From NCBI RefSeq assembly GCF_022539505.1, contig NC_061512.1, forward strand, positions 148,163,962-148,227,961: a DNA stretch of 64,000 nucleotides, read 5' to 3'. This DNA is from Lolium rigidum (lineage: Eukaryota > Streptophyta > Magnoliopsida > Poales > Poaceae). The translations under genes were made by a program, and so were the position numbers. The notes beneath the pieces were generated by a model. It did not search any database and had not been told where the DNA came from. It saw nothing but the letters and a program-made list of their open reading frames with translations. Within the stretch, counting starts at the first letter, position 1, and each line of letters begins with the position of its first letter. Shown in pieces: positions 35,540 to 47,000 of this stretch.

Positions 35540-36905
35540 TTAATGATGCTCTTGCAAGAAATAAGAGTTGAAGCAAAAGAGAGCATCAAAAAGCAAATTA
35601 AAAACACATTTAAGTCTAACCCACTTCCTATGCATAGGAATCTTGTACACAAATAAATTCATGAAGAACAAAGTGACAAGCATAGGAAGATAAAACAAGA
35701 GTATCTTCAAAATTTTCAGCGTATAGAGAGGTGTTTTAGTACCATGAAAATTTCTACAACCATATTTTCCTCTCTCGTAATAATTTTCAGTAGCTTCATG
35801 AACAAACTCAACAATATAACTATCACATAAAGCATATTTTTCATCCATAAACACATAATTTTCATCAAGATCAAAAGTAGTGGGATTAAAACTTTCAAAC
35901 CCACTTTTATCAATAATATAACAAGATGATTGATCAATCTCAAGAGATATGGGACACATAGATAAAGTCAAGACTTCTCCAATCCCATTTTTATTAGTAG
36001 TACAATTAATATTATCAAGTAACATAGGACCAACATCTAGAGCTTTATCATAAACATTTGCCAAGCAAACTTCTTTAGTACCATGCATTTCGACATCAGG
36101 CACAAACAAAGCATTATCATAAGATTTATCAAAATAGCATGGATTATCATAGATAACAGTAGCATAATTATTTTCACAAGTTTTTCTCATAGGGAATATT
36201 TCAAGAGAATCCACAGGAACATAACATTTAACCTCTTTTGGTAAGCATGGAGGACAATCAAATAGTGTAAGAGATAAAGAGTTACTCTCATTAGAAGGTT
36301 GGCATGGGTAGCTAATCCATTCTTCCTCCTTTTGTTCATCACTCTCCTCTTCTTTTTCATCCAATGAGCTTTCATGTTCATCAATTTCCTCCTCTCTTTC
36401 ATCCAATGAGCTTTCGAGTTCATCAATTTCTTCTTCCACGAGGTTCCCGCAAATTGTGAGTGCATTCTTGTGCATTAATGAGTCTCTCTTTATAATCAAT
36501 GATATAAGGATTATCACTGTAACTTTCTATGCAAAAATTAAGGATAGAAGAGACATAATCTTTAAGGTCCTTACAAACAACACAAGTTTCATAATTTCTA
36601 GCCATGAAGGATTCTATCTCAGAGGCTCCCATAAATAAAACAAATTGTTCTACCTCTTCGAACCCAAGATGAATATAGTTATTCCAATTATAGTTCTTAA
36701 TTAAAATTTCTTCACTAAAGCCACATTAGAATTTCAGATGTTTAGTATCCTGTTGAGAGCAACAGTTTATATCATGGCGTTTAAGCAAGATTTTAGCAAT
36801 TGTATTCAATTTTTCTATCACATCAATCATCACTTCACCCGCTCTTGATTCTCTATAATTATTATATAATTCAATAAGCTCCAACATAGTTATGCGTTCT
36901 TCCAT
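35540..36905 (-). pseudogene. Family C ORF with acidic repeats and hydrophobic C-terminal domain, disrupted
   Basis: The likely start is the ATG at 36905 (MEERITMLELIELYNNYRES). The frame has one stop at 36728-36726, continues through CVVCKDLKDYVSSILNF, and must shift frame around 36440-36500. It then reads an acidic tandem repeat (EEEIDELESSLDE followed by EEEIDEHESSLDE), a Cys/Pro-containing middle part, and a tail nearly identical to that of family B: YYERGKYGCRNFH, the hydrophobic LKILLFYLPMLVTLFFMNLF and HRKWVRLKCVFNL, stopping at 35540. About 455 residues if restored. The tail is the best-conserved part between B and C although their LTRs differ. I do not know its function; a membrane anchor is a guess from hydrophobicity alone. 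Confidence 0.72.
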
Positions 36906-37134
36906 AACAACAGTTTTTAATTTTTAGGTTTTTCAATTTTTTATGGATTTTTGGGTATATGAGAAAAATAAAACAAGAAAAAAAGAAACTAAGCAAAATA
37001 ATACTAGACAGAAATAAACTAAGCACAAATAAACTAAACAAAAGTAAACTAAGCAAAACAAAATAAAACAAAATAAAAACAGAGAGAGAGGTAGAGTGTA
37101 CTCCCCAGGTGAACTTATGAGTAGAGCTATGCCT
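36906..37134 (-). other. Leader of family C between primer-binding site and ORF
   Basis: A/C-rich on the plus strand, with repeated AACTAAGCA-AA phrases (36985-37065) and an (AG)n run at 37080-37090. Non-coding. Confidence 0.6.
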
Positions 37135-37151
37135 CCCCGTAAACGGCGCCA
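37135..37151 (-). other. Primer-binding site of family C (tRNA-Asp type)
   Basis: Plus strand CCCCGTAAACGGCGCCA, matching the tRNA-Asp 3' end except for two changes, 11 bases inside the LTR edge. Confidence 0.85.
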
Positions 37152-37162
37152 GAAAATAGTCT

Positions 37163-38698
37163 TGATAACCCACAAGTATAGGGGATCGCAACAGTCTTCG
37201 AGGGAAGTAAAACCCAAATTTATTGATTCGACACAAGGGGAGGTAAAGAATACTTAAAAGCCTTAACAACTGAGTTGTCAATTCAGCTGCACCTGGAAAA
37301 GCACTAGTAACGGGGGTGATGTGAAAGCGGCAGTAATATGAGAGCAATAGTAACAGTAACACAACAGCAGTAGCAATAAAACAGAGGCGATGGCACTAGA
37401 AAATAGTTGATACTACTTCCAATGACATATAGAACGAGTATATGATGATGAGAGATGGACCGGGGTTCCCAGCGATCTACACTAGTGGTAACTCTCCAAT
37501 AACAAGTTACAAGTGTTGGGTGAACAAATTACAGTTGGGCAATTGATAGGATTGAAAGCATTAAGACAGAACATCAAGATTATTAATCATGTAGGCATGT
37601 TTTCCATATATAGTCGTACGTGCTCGCAATGAGAAACTTGCACAACATCTTTTGTCCTACCGAGCCGGTGGCAGCAGGGCCTCAAGGGAATCTACGGCTA
37701 TTAAGGTACTCCTTTTAATAGAGCACCGGAGCAAAGCATTAACACTTGGTGAAAACATGTGATCCTCATACCTACGCCTTCCCCTCCGGTTGTCCCAATT
37801 TCTGTCACTTTGGGGCCTTTGGTTCCGGACATAGACATGTGCATACAACTTGTAGATACAATCTAAGCAATAATTATATAGCTTAAATCTAAGATCATGC
37901 CACTCGGGCCCTAGTGACAAGCATTAAGCATAACAAGATTGCAGCAACAATAACTTCACAAACTTTATAGATAGACTAATCATAATGTATCATCCATCGG
38001 ATCCCAACAACCACAACACCGATTACATCAGATGGATCTCAATCATGTAAGGTAGCTCATGAGATCATTGTATTGAAGTACATGGGGGAGAGAGTACCAA
38101 CTAGCTACAGCTAGAACCCGTAGTCCATGGGGGAACTACTCACGGAGCATGATGGAGGCGGTGGCGTCGATGGAGATGGCTTCCGGGGGCACTTCCCCGT
38201 CACGGCAGGGTGCCGGAACAGAGACTTCTGTCCTCCTAATTGGAGTTTCGCGATGGCGGCGGCGCCCCTGGAGTCTTTCTGGAGTTTCGTCAATTCGTAT
38301 CACGTTTTTAGGTCGAAAGGGCTTATATAGGCGAAGAGGCGGCACATGAGGGCGCCTGGGGCCTCCTCCCCATAGGCCGGCGCGGCCAGGGTGGAGCCCG
38401 CGCGGCCCTGGCGTGTGGTGGCCCCCTGGCCCGCCTCCGACTCTCCTTCGGTGTTTTGGGGTCTTCCGGGAAAAATAAGATACTGGGTCTTTGTTTCGTC
38501 GAATTCGAGAATATTGCCCGAACAGCCTTTACCGGAACCAAAAACAACGGAAAACGAGAACCGTCACTGTGGCATCTTGTTAATAGGTTAGTTCTGGAAA
38601 ACGCATAAAAACATTATAAAGTGTGAACAAAACATGTAGGAATTGTCATAAAACAAGCATGGAACATCAGAAATTATAGATACGTTGGAGACGTATCA
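37163..38698 (-). repeat. 5' LTR of family C
   Basis: In sense it starts TGATACGTCTCCAACGTATC (38698) and ends CTTGTGGGTTATCA (37163), 1,536 bp. Compared with the other C copy, the 38530-38570 stretch shows several CAG-to-CGG or CGAG changes. Confidence 0.9.
38321..38330 (-). promoter_or_regulatory. TATA box of the family C 5' LTR
   Basis: CTATATAAGC in sense, about 370 bp inside the LTR start, flanked by GC-rich DNA as in a plant LTR promoter. The same motif is kept in the 3' LTR remnant near 32710-32720. Confidence 0.6.
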
Positions 38699-39049
38699 GG
38701 CGCTGGCAAATGCTCGTATCGAAGCGGCATTTTATTGGAAAGTCTTGGCGCGTGCTTCGAGAGTTTTGGCGACGCAGCCGGGAGAACCGTCGGAGGCTTC
38801 GGAGCTGGCTGCTTTGAACGCGTCGAGAGCTTGGATGGAGACTTCATCTAAGGCGGCGCTTGTTGCATATGATCATGACTCGTCAACCCCTTTGTAAGTT
38901 CTACCTTCCCCAACTGCAATGCGGTTAGATCTGGTGGATTGGGTTTTTTGCCCAAACCAGACGTGATGATGCATTGCGATGTTTTTGTATTTCTGATGAT
39001 GCATTCTGCTTCTTTTGTAATTTGGGTGATTCATTATGCTTTTTAGGTA

Positions 39050-39149
39050 CTCCGGTTCATACTAATTGACTCTAATATGAATGTATCTAGACACATTTTA
39101 GTTCTAGATACATCCATATTGGAGTCAATTAATATGAATCGGAGGGGAG
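39050..39149. mobile_element. Stowaway MITE, 100 bp
   Basis: Flanked by TA (39048-39049 and 39150-39151). Ends CTCCGGTTCATACTAATTGA and, inverted, CTCCCCTCCGATTCATATTA. Nearly the whole element folds back on itself through ATGTATCTAGA...TCTAGATACAT. The left end lacks four bases of the usual CTCCCTCC. Confidence 0.88.
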
Positions 39150-39564
39150 TAGTAATTTTTCTGATGCACTGTCCTCTTCAGGAATTTTTCATGGTGATTT
39201 TTTTGGTTTTTTTTCTGTCAACCTAGCTAATGCTCTCTGCTGTTTAGCCAAAAGTTGGATGATGCATTGTACTGTTTACATATATTTTACTCTGATGATG
39301 CATTTTGCTCTTTTAGCCTTTTAGGTAATTTTTCCGATTCCATGAGCAGTGTGGGAAATTTCGATGAAGAATTTTGCTGTCAACTTTGATGATGCATTGT
39401 GTTGTTTACATTATTACCTATATCAAAGCTAACCCCATCTGATGTTACCACAGCATTTTGGGTCCTGTAGATGTCTCCTTTTCCTCCAATCGTGTTACAC
39501 GTTAGCAATTATTACTGTAGATGCGAGATTGCCTTCCGTTGGTGCGTCATATTTTTGTGTTGTT

Positions 39565-39725
39565 TTTGCATTGTCCTGTTTACATTATTTTGATTTTGCT
39601 GATGCATTGTGATGTTTACATTATTTTGATTTTGCTGATGCATTGTCATGTTTACATTATTTTGATTTTGCTGATGCATTGTGCTGTTTACACTATTTTG
39701 ATTTTGCTGATGCACCGTGCAGTTT
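39565..39725. repeat. 36-bp minisatellite, about 4.5 copies
   Basis: GATGCATTGT starts at 39601, 39637 and 39673 and a variant at 39709, each 36 bp apart. The unit is GATGCATTGTGATGTTTACA followed by TTATTTTGATTTTGCT. Looser GATGATGCATT phrases extend from 38966 to 39845. Confidence 0.9.
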
Positions 39726-40924
39726 AGGAAACATTGATGATGAATTAGATGATGCATTTTGCTGTTTAGTCAAATTAGATGTTGCATTTTGTTTAAAAAA
39801 TTAGATGATGCAATGTGTTGTTTACATAATTTTGACGATGCATCGTGCGATTTGCGTAATCCTACCAGCTTTAGTCGAAGGACACCCACAACAATCAACA
39901 ATCTGCCTGAAGATGTAGTCTCTCAGATTCTTGTTAGGCTTCCTCCCCATCCAACCTGCTTACTAGCTGCATCAGGCACCAAGAAAGCATGGAGGCAATG
40001 TATGGGAAGCAATTATTTCAGAAAGCTAACTGTGTCACACAACGGAGGAAACCCGTTGCTAGGGTTTTTCACCAACAACTCCGAGGACAATCGATTCATC
40101 ACAGAGCATGATCTTCACTCGGCCATCTTGCAGATGCTGGCAATCCCGTCTGAAGTGAACGGTCCCAAAATCTATGTCCTGGGATGCCGCGATGGTATGG
40201 TGCTACTCCATTCTAATGTATCCGGTGGGTATATATCAGTCTGGGATCCAATTAGGCAAGTTCTCACAGCGATACCAGAACCACCATTGTGGCGCAATCA
40301 CGCAATTGAAAGCAGCGGCTCAATTCTCTATTCGAGAAACAACTCTGAACCGTTTACACATTGTTGCAAGTTCTCGGTTGTTTGGATAACAACTAAAAGT
40401 TATGATGCACAGGCTCATATCTACTCACCAGATTCAAAAGAATGGGAGTTTCTAGCTCGATCAACTCCGATGTCGTCGGAGATTGACCGTAGACCGGCAA
40501 CTCTCATAGGGGGTATTTTGTACTGGCCAACGAAGTCTAGATATATCATTGAGCTTGACCATGCAAAGAAGGCTCTGAAATATATTCTGTGCCCTCATGA
40601 GACACATGATATATTCATGCTTAACATTCACATCTTCAAGGGACATAATGGCGATGTTGCCCTTGCTGTTATAAGAGACTTCACCCTACAAACATGGGCC
40701 AGTACAAGATCATCAACAGGCGATCACGAGTCATGGACATGTCATATAAATTTTGAATTGGATACTTTTCTTGGCCTTGACACATCATTTCCATACAATT
40801 GGAAACATGCGGTAAGGTTACTCGCGTATTTGAGGACAAAAATGAGCTGGTTGTAAGGGCAAAGGAGGGAGTATTCCAATTAGATATGAGCAACGCGGCA
40901 ATGGAGAAAGTACAATTCTGCTAG

Positions 40925-41450
40925 ACGTTGGTGCACTTTACATCCCTACTCGGTTAGACCGGGTTAGTCATTCATATGTAACCTTTGCATTCATTTACAT
41001 ATAACTTTTGCTTGATCAATTTGTTCATTTCCGACAGATAACCGACCTGATCCAGAGTGCAACATCAAGGACACGAAAAAGAATGCGCTGTCAGGAACGA
41101 ATCTAATTCAAAGTTCAACATCCATAAGAGAAAAGGAAGTCGCATATGAAGGAGCAAGGCTTGTTTGGGCAAGAAGTGATAGCCCAGCTTTTGTTTGGTC
41201 TGATGTCTTTTAGTTTTCGTTCTGGTGGAAATGTCGCTGCACCATTTGTTTGTACTGCAGCTCCATAGTGGTAGCTGCTAGTACGTTGGCGCTGTCCGAC
41301 GTCTGCTTGTTTTGGGGCAAAAATATGCCACGAAACCTTTGTTTTATGTGATCAAACGATCATCTCTGCATGTATATGTTTGGGTTCTGATGAAACCTTT
41401 TTTGTGATCTGTACATATATTTGAGTCAGTCTGTGTTTTGTTTTATGATG
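40925..41450 (+). other. Probable 3' UTR of the F-box gene
   Basis: T-rich non-coding DNA. A possible UTR intron runs from GTTAGTCATTC (about 40962) to TTTCCGACAG (41038). There is no clear terminal signal, and transcript evidence would be needed to place the end. Confidence 0.4.
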
Positions 41451-41803
41451 GGCAGGAGTATTATTTTTACTACACCATCGTTTATCCGAATTGTATTACT
41501 CACTTTATTCAAAAAGTTAGCGGCTCACCTTTTTCCTTCAAGATACGGATGTATCTACACACTAAAAACAAATATAGATGAAACCATCTCAAGACAAAGT
41601 TTAGTCACTTATGTATGGACGGGGGTAGTATTATTTATGTTGTGCTCCCAAAACAAGCAGACGTCGGATAGCGCCTATTTAAAGTTCATATGTGTAATCT
41701 TATTCCCTTTGGAAGTTAAGCACTAAACTCTACTAGTACAACCGTGTACTTGTGATGTAGTAGTACTTTTTTTGAACTGGTATAGTACTATGTAAGAAGA
41801 GTA
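41451..41803. other. Degenerate MITE-like DNA
   Basis: Contains phrases typical of decayed Stowaway elements (ATACGGATGTATCTACACAC at 41543-41562, GTATGGACGGGGGTAGTA near 41613-41630), but I could not define matching ends. Confidence 0.35.
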
Positions 41804-41858
41804 CTCCCTCCGATTCACAATCATTTTACACCAAGAAATATGGATCGGAGCGAGGGAG
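41804..41858. mobile_element. Very short Stowaway MITE, 55 bp
   Basis: TA target copies at 41802-41803 and 41859-41860 flank CTCCCTCCGATTCACAATCA at the left and its imperfect inverse GGATCGGAGCGAGGGAG at the right. The interior is almost absent, so it is an internally deleted copy. Confidence 0.82.
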
Positions 41859-41860
41859 TA

Positions 41861-42680
41861 AATTAAACATGGCATCTCGTGCATGAAGCTTGACAGATCG
41901 ATCAGGTTGGCTGGAATGGCAATACAATGCTCCTCATTAGGTAAATGCATGCCATGTACAATAGTATACATCCAGTAAAGAAGTCTATACTGACATAAAA
42001 AAGACTACATTGAGGATAAAAGTCAATTGGGGCATCTACAATACATAAAATCTTGCTCGTAGCTGATTTTGGCTAAGTGGGTTTTACTCACATTACACAT
42101 GCCACTTTCCTTGTCTGCAAAACAAGTTCCAATAAAGGAAGAGGAAAGAAGAGGACATTGTGGGCGAGATTGAACACCTTTTTTTATGTGTTAAGTTGAG
42201 GCCTTGTTTAGCTGAGGATTTCGACTTAGGCCTAACAGCTCAACACACCCACAAATAAATTTCCTTGCGCACACCATTGTCGACAACAATAACAAAATTA
42301 GCATGCAAGATTAAGAACGAAGTGAATTTAAGTAACTTGGTTAGCTTTTCAAGCAATATATTCAGAGAAAGAGCACACATGTTCGGCTAGAAATAATCGT
42401 AAGAGAAGAGTAATAAATCTAAGGCACCCCACTTCATATGCAGAAGGGGCGCGACAACGCATGGATTCTTACCTTCAGTCGACTCTGGCTCGTAGAAGGG
42501 CGGCCGCGCCTCGAGGATGCCAGTGACATCTCCACCTCGATCTCACATGTGACTGCTTCTCGGTGGGCGGTGCGCCACGCCATGTAGAAGATCTATCAAA
42601 AGAGGAGAGACCGATGACGCTACCGACGCCTCAACCTTGATAGCACCGGCCTGTTGCTCCGCACCGAGATGTGCCACGTG
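41861..42680. other. Unassigned intergenic DNA
   Basis: No gene or repeat structure that I can support. 42480-42680 is more GC-rich but has no long frame. Confidence 0.4.
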
Positions 42681-43130
42681 CAAGATTTAGCGGATGCGCC
42701 AATTTTAGAGATATGTCATAATCGTTGTAACAAATTTCAACGTGATGATGATTTGATCCTGCACTCGGCCTTGAACATAAGTACTAGTACAGTCTCACAA
42801 TTTTTAGTCATTATACTTTGCGAGATTTAGCAGACGCGCCAAATTCAGAGATAGATCATGATCATGGTAACACAATTTTCAATGTAATGATGATTTGATG
42901 TTGCACTCGACCTTGAACATAAGTACTAGTACGGTGTCACAATTTTGTATCCTTATACTTTGCAAGTTTTAGCGGATGCGCCCATTTTCAGAGGATCATG
43001 GTAACAAATTTTCAACGTGATGATGATTTGATGTTGCACTCGACCTTGAACAGAAGTACTACTACTGTCTTACAATTTCTTTATCATTATACTTTGCAAG
43101 ATTTAGCGCATGCGCCAAATTCAGAGATAG
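42681..43130. repeat. Tandem repeat, about 3.2 units of 134-142 bp
   Basis: AAGATTTAGCGGATGCGCC-type phrases recur at 42682, 42822, 42964 and 43098. Each is followed by the same GTTGCACTCGACCTTGAACA and ACTTTGCAAG segments. Identity between units is moderate, so the array is not recent. Confidence 0.88.
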
Positions 43131-44030
43131 ATTAAGAACTTTACAAGTGGTTTTGGGTTTCAAACATGGAAATTTCAAAAACCTCCCAAAAAATTCATTT
43201 CAGAGTAATTAAGAAGGATACATGCTTCCCTTTTCATTTCATGTTTTAAACTTGTTTAAATTATCTTGGTCAAACCTAGGATTTGACAAGATTCAAATCA
43301 GCATCAAAATAAAAAAAAACAGAAAAATGAAAAACAAAAGCAAACAGTTTTCTTATGTCATATAGTAAGCATTAAAGTTGATAAACAAGGTCTAGACATA
43401 ATCAAACCATACAAATCATGTATATGTCTACCTTAACCCTAAACTCCGTCTTATGAAGTCAACCATGGAAATTTCAAGAACATCCCAAAAGCTTCATTTT
43501 AGAGTGACTAAGAAGGATACAGACTTCCCATTTCATTTTAATGTTTTAAACATGTTTAAATCTTGGTCAAACCTAGCATTTGACCAAGATTCAAATAAGT
43601 TAAAAACATGACAATGAAAAGGTAAGCATCGATCCTTCTTAGTCGCTCTAAAATGAAGCTTCTGGGAGGTTTTTAAAATTTCCATGTTTGAAACCCAAAA
43701 CCACTTCTCTTCATGCTTGACTTCATAAGACAGAGTTTAGGGTTAGGGCTTAGGGGTAGATACATTATTTGTCTGGTTTGAATATGTCTAGTCCTTTTTT
43801 ATCAATTTGAATGCTTACTATATGACATATGAAGGCTATGTGCTTTGGTTTTTCATTCTTTCGAATTTTTTTCTGAATTTTTATGCCCATTTGAATCTTG
43901 GTCAAATCCCAGGTTTGACCAAGATTTAAACAAGTTTAAAACATGACAATGAAAAGGTAATTAATCCTGGATCCTTCTTAATTAATTAGTAAGTCTAATT
44001 AAAATGAAGCTTTTGGGATGTTTTTGAAAT
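43131..44030. repeat. Satellite-like repeat copies in direct and inverted orientation
   Basis: 43140-43620 holds about one and a half direct units (TTTCAAACATGGAAATTTCA, TAGTAAGCATTAAAGTTGAT, TCTAGACATAATCAAACCA). 43625-44030 holds the same unit reversed (TGAAATTTCCATG context at 43675-43690, CTTCATGCTTGACTTCATAA, AATATGTCTAGTCC). The two arms form a large imperfect inverted repeat centred near 43622. Confidence 0.8.
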
Positions 44031-44033
44031 ATA

Positions 44034-47000
44034 CACTACAAGAAAAGTGGCCATGGCCGACGAAGTTGAAGTCGCGCTGTGGTTGCTGGTGTACCATGGC
44101 CGACGATTTTGGGTCTGTCCGTTGTGCATGTCAAAACATTTTTTTCTCGTTTTTGAGGCCACCTAGCCCGACGAAAATGGCCAAAACGTTGCGTATGGTG
44201 GCCCGGGACGTGGTGCAACTCGAATTCTCGAGTTCGCCGGCCGAGTCAACGCAAATTTGCACCGCCGAGGGATGTAGGGCCCAGATGGCAGCCTCTCTGA
44301 CATTGTTTTTTTTCTCGATCGCGCCATCTCGTTCAAAGCTCTCCGATCGAGCCGTTTACGATGCAGGATCATGGGTCCCGCATGTCATCCTCTATGAACC
44401 AAAATTCTTTCTATTCTTGGATTTTTTCGACCCCCTGATTTTTGGCTACTTCCTTTTTCTTTTGATCCCTTGCCGCCTTGGAAACGTTGAGACCTGCTAA
44501 ATGGGACCCGCATGTCATCCTCTATGTACTATAAAACTTTCTTTTCTTGGATTTTTTTGGCACCACATATTTGGTCACTTACCTTTTTCTTTCGATCCCC
44601 TGCCGCCTCTCAAACGGTGATACCGCTGCTGCTAAATGGGACCCGCATGTCATCCTCTATGTACTATGAAACTTTCTTTTCTTGGATTTTTTTGGCACCT
44701 CATATTTGGTCACTTACCTTTTTCTTTTGATCCCCTGCCGCCTCTCAAACGGTGATACCGCTGCTGCTAAATGGGACCCGCATGTCATCCTCTATGTACT
44801 ATAAAACTTTCTTTTCTTGGATTTTTTGGCACCTCATATTTGGTCACTTACCTTTTTCTTTCGATCCCCTGCCGCCTCTCAAATGGTGAGACCGCTGCTG
44901 CTAAATGGGACCCGCATATCATCCTCTTTGTACTATAAAACTTTCTTTTCTTGAATTATTTTTGGCTCCTGATATTTGGTCACTTGCCTTTTTCTTTCGA
45001 TCTCATGCCACGTTGAAACGTTGAGGAACCTGCAGGCTCATGGGACCCGCATGTCATCCTCTATGTACTATAAAAGTTCATTTTCTTGGTTTTTTTTCAC
45101 CCTCTGATTTTTGGCTATTTCCTTTTTCTTTTGATCCCCTGCCGCCTTTGAAACATTGAGGACTCTGCTGGCTCATAGGTCCCACATGTCAGCCTCTATG
45201 TACAATCAAGTTTCTTTTCTTGAATTATTTTTGGATCCTGATATTTGGTCACTTGCCTTTTGATTTCGATCTCATGCCACGTTTGAAACGTTGAGGAACC
45301 TGCTGGCTCATGGGACCCGCATGTCATCCTCTATGTCAATCAACTTTCTTTTCTTGGATTTCTTTTGACCCCCTAATTTGTGGCTACTTTCTTTTTCTTT
45401 TGATCTCAAGTCGCATTTGAAACATTGGGACCGCTGCTGCAAAATGGGACCCGCATGTCATCTTGTATGTACAATAAAAGTTTCTTTTCTTGGATTATTT
45501 TCTACCCTCTGATTTTTGGTCACTTGCCTTTTTCTTTCGATCTCATGCCGCCTTTGAAAACGTTGAGGAACTTGCTGGCTCATGGGACCCGCATGTCATC
45601 CTCTATGTACTCTAAAAGTTTTTTCTTGGATTTTTTTCTTTTGATCCCCTGCCGCCTTCGAAGCATTGAGTAAGCTGCTGACTCATGGGACCCGCATGTC
45701 ATCCTCTATGTACAATCAACTTTCTTTTTCTTTTGATCTCAAGCCGCATCTGAAACGTTGAGACCGCTGCTGCTAATTGGGACCCGCATGTCATCCTCTA
45801 TGTACTATAAAGTTTTTTTCTTGGATTATCTTTGGCTCCTGATATTTTTTCACTTGCCTTTTTCTTTCGATCTCATGCCGCCTTTGAAACGTTGACTAAG
45901 CTGCTGGCTCATGGGTCCCGCATGTCATCCTCTATGAACAATAAAAGTTTCCTTTCTTGGAGTTATTTTTGACCCCTAATTTCTGGCTATTTGCCTTTTT
46001 CTTTTAATCTCCTGCCCCCTTTGAAACGATGAGGACGATGTTGGCAGGTCGGTCCCACATGTCATCCTCTGTGAACAATAAAAGTTTCATTTGATGGATT
46101 TATTTTGAACCTCTAATTAATTTCGGGATATTTCCTTTTTTTTCTTTGATCCCCTGCCGCCTTGGAATCGTTGAGGATGCTGCTGCCTCATGGGTTCCGC
46201 ATGTCATCCTCTCAGAACGGTAAATGTTTCTTTTCTTGGATTTTGTTTACCAAATGATTTTTGGCTAATTTTTTCTTTCGATCTCCTGCCGCCTTTAAAA
46301 CGTTGAGGACGCTCGTCGGCTCACGGGTCCAACATGTCGGCCTCTATGAACAATAAACGCCGAGGATCTTCGCTGCCTCATGGGTCCCGCATGTCATCCT
46401 CTTAGAACGAAAATGTTTCTTTTCTTGGATTGTTTACCAACATATTTTTGGTTTATTTTTTTCTTTCCATCCCCTGCCGTCTTTAAAACGTTGACGACGC
46501 TGCTGGCTCATGGGTCCTCGATGTCAGCCTCCCCGTACAAGAAACATGTGATATCTTGATTATTTTGCAGACAATAAACAGTTTATTGCGCTCTGAGCTA
46601 TTTCAAACGGATAAATTAAATCTTTATTTTTACATAAACAAACTTATATGTTGAATCTCTTTGTTTTTTTGTTTTTGCGAAGCATAGGACTTTCCTGTTA
46701 TTTTTTAGAAAATTCCGAACTTTCCTGTTCTGGAGTGGGCTGAAATTGTACGAGTCAAAAGGCCAAGCAGGATAGTTCGAAGGCCCAGATGTCCAGATGC
46801 AGCCCAATTGAAATCTTTCTTCTTGGATTTTTTTCACCCCCTGATTTCTGGCTACTTCATTTTTCTTTTGGTTCTGTGCCGCCTTGGAAACGTTGAGACC
46901 GCTGCTCCAAATGGGACCCGCATGTCATCCTCTATGTACTATAAAACATTATTTTCTTGGATTTTTTTTGGCACCTCATATTTGGTCACTTGCCTTTTTC

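Larger units (their letters stand above)
32481..38698 (-). mobile_element. Non-autonomous LTR retrotransposon, family C
   Basis: Minus-strand element: complete 5' LTR 37163-38698, primer-binding site 37135-37151, one ORF (36905-35540, disrupted), shared non-coding region, polypurine tract 33087-33102 and a 3' LTR of which only 606 bp (32481-33086) remain because family A copy 1 inserted there. No pol or gag homology was recognised. On the right it cuts into the first visible exon of an F-box gene. Confidence 0.88.
38894..39868 (+). other. F-box gene intron with MITE and minisatellite
   Basis: GTAAGTTC at 38894 to CCTACCAG at 39868. T-rich throughout, as in plant introns, and dominated by GATGATGCATT-type phrases, a Stowaway MITE and a 36-bp minisatellite. 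Confidence 0.65.
38699..40924 (+). pseudogene. F-box gene, 5' end removed by retrotransposon C and frameshifted near the end
   Basis: F-box proteins are substrate receptors of SCF ubiquitin ligases. The first visible exon runs from the C LTR edge to 38893 (ALANARIEAAFYWKVLARAS..., Ala/Ser-rich), followed by GTAAGTTC. The second starts at 39869 behind CCTACCAG, and the two join in phase (38893 leaves two codon bases, 39869 supplies the third). Exon 2 carries the F-box, INNLPEDVVSQILVRLPP at about 39893-39946, then a beta-rich F-box-associated region (VLGCRDGMVLLHSN, SVWDPIRQVLTAIPEPP, AHIYSPDSKEWEFLA). The frame stops at 40856. A shift near 40808-40814 opens another frame (VTRVFEDKNELVVRAKEGVF) ending at 40924, which looks like the authentic C-terminus. 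No start codon survives on the right of the insertion. Homology and phase are strong; loss of function is inferred. Confidence 0.78.

Noticed and set aside
36871..37362. 163-aa minus ORF rich in Leu, Phe and Ser
   Set aside because: It spans the LTR edge, primer-binding site and leader of family C, so it is not a protein gene.
39512..39757. Minus-strand ORF with repeated MHQQNQNNVN
   Set aside because: It is the reverse translation of the 36-bp minisatellite in the F-box intron; its regularity comes from the DNA repeat.
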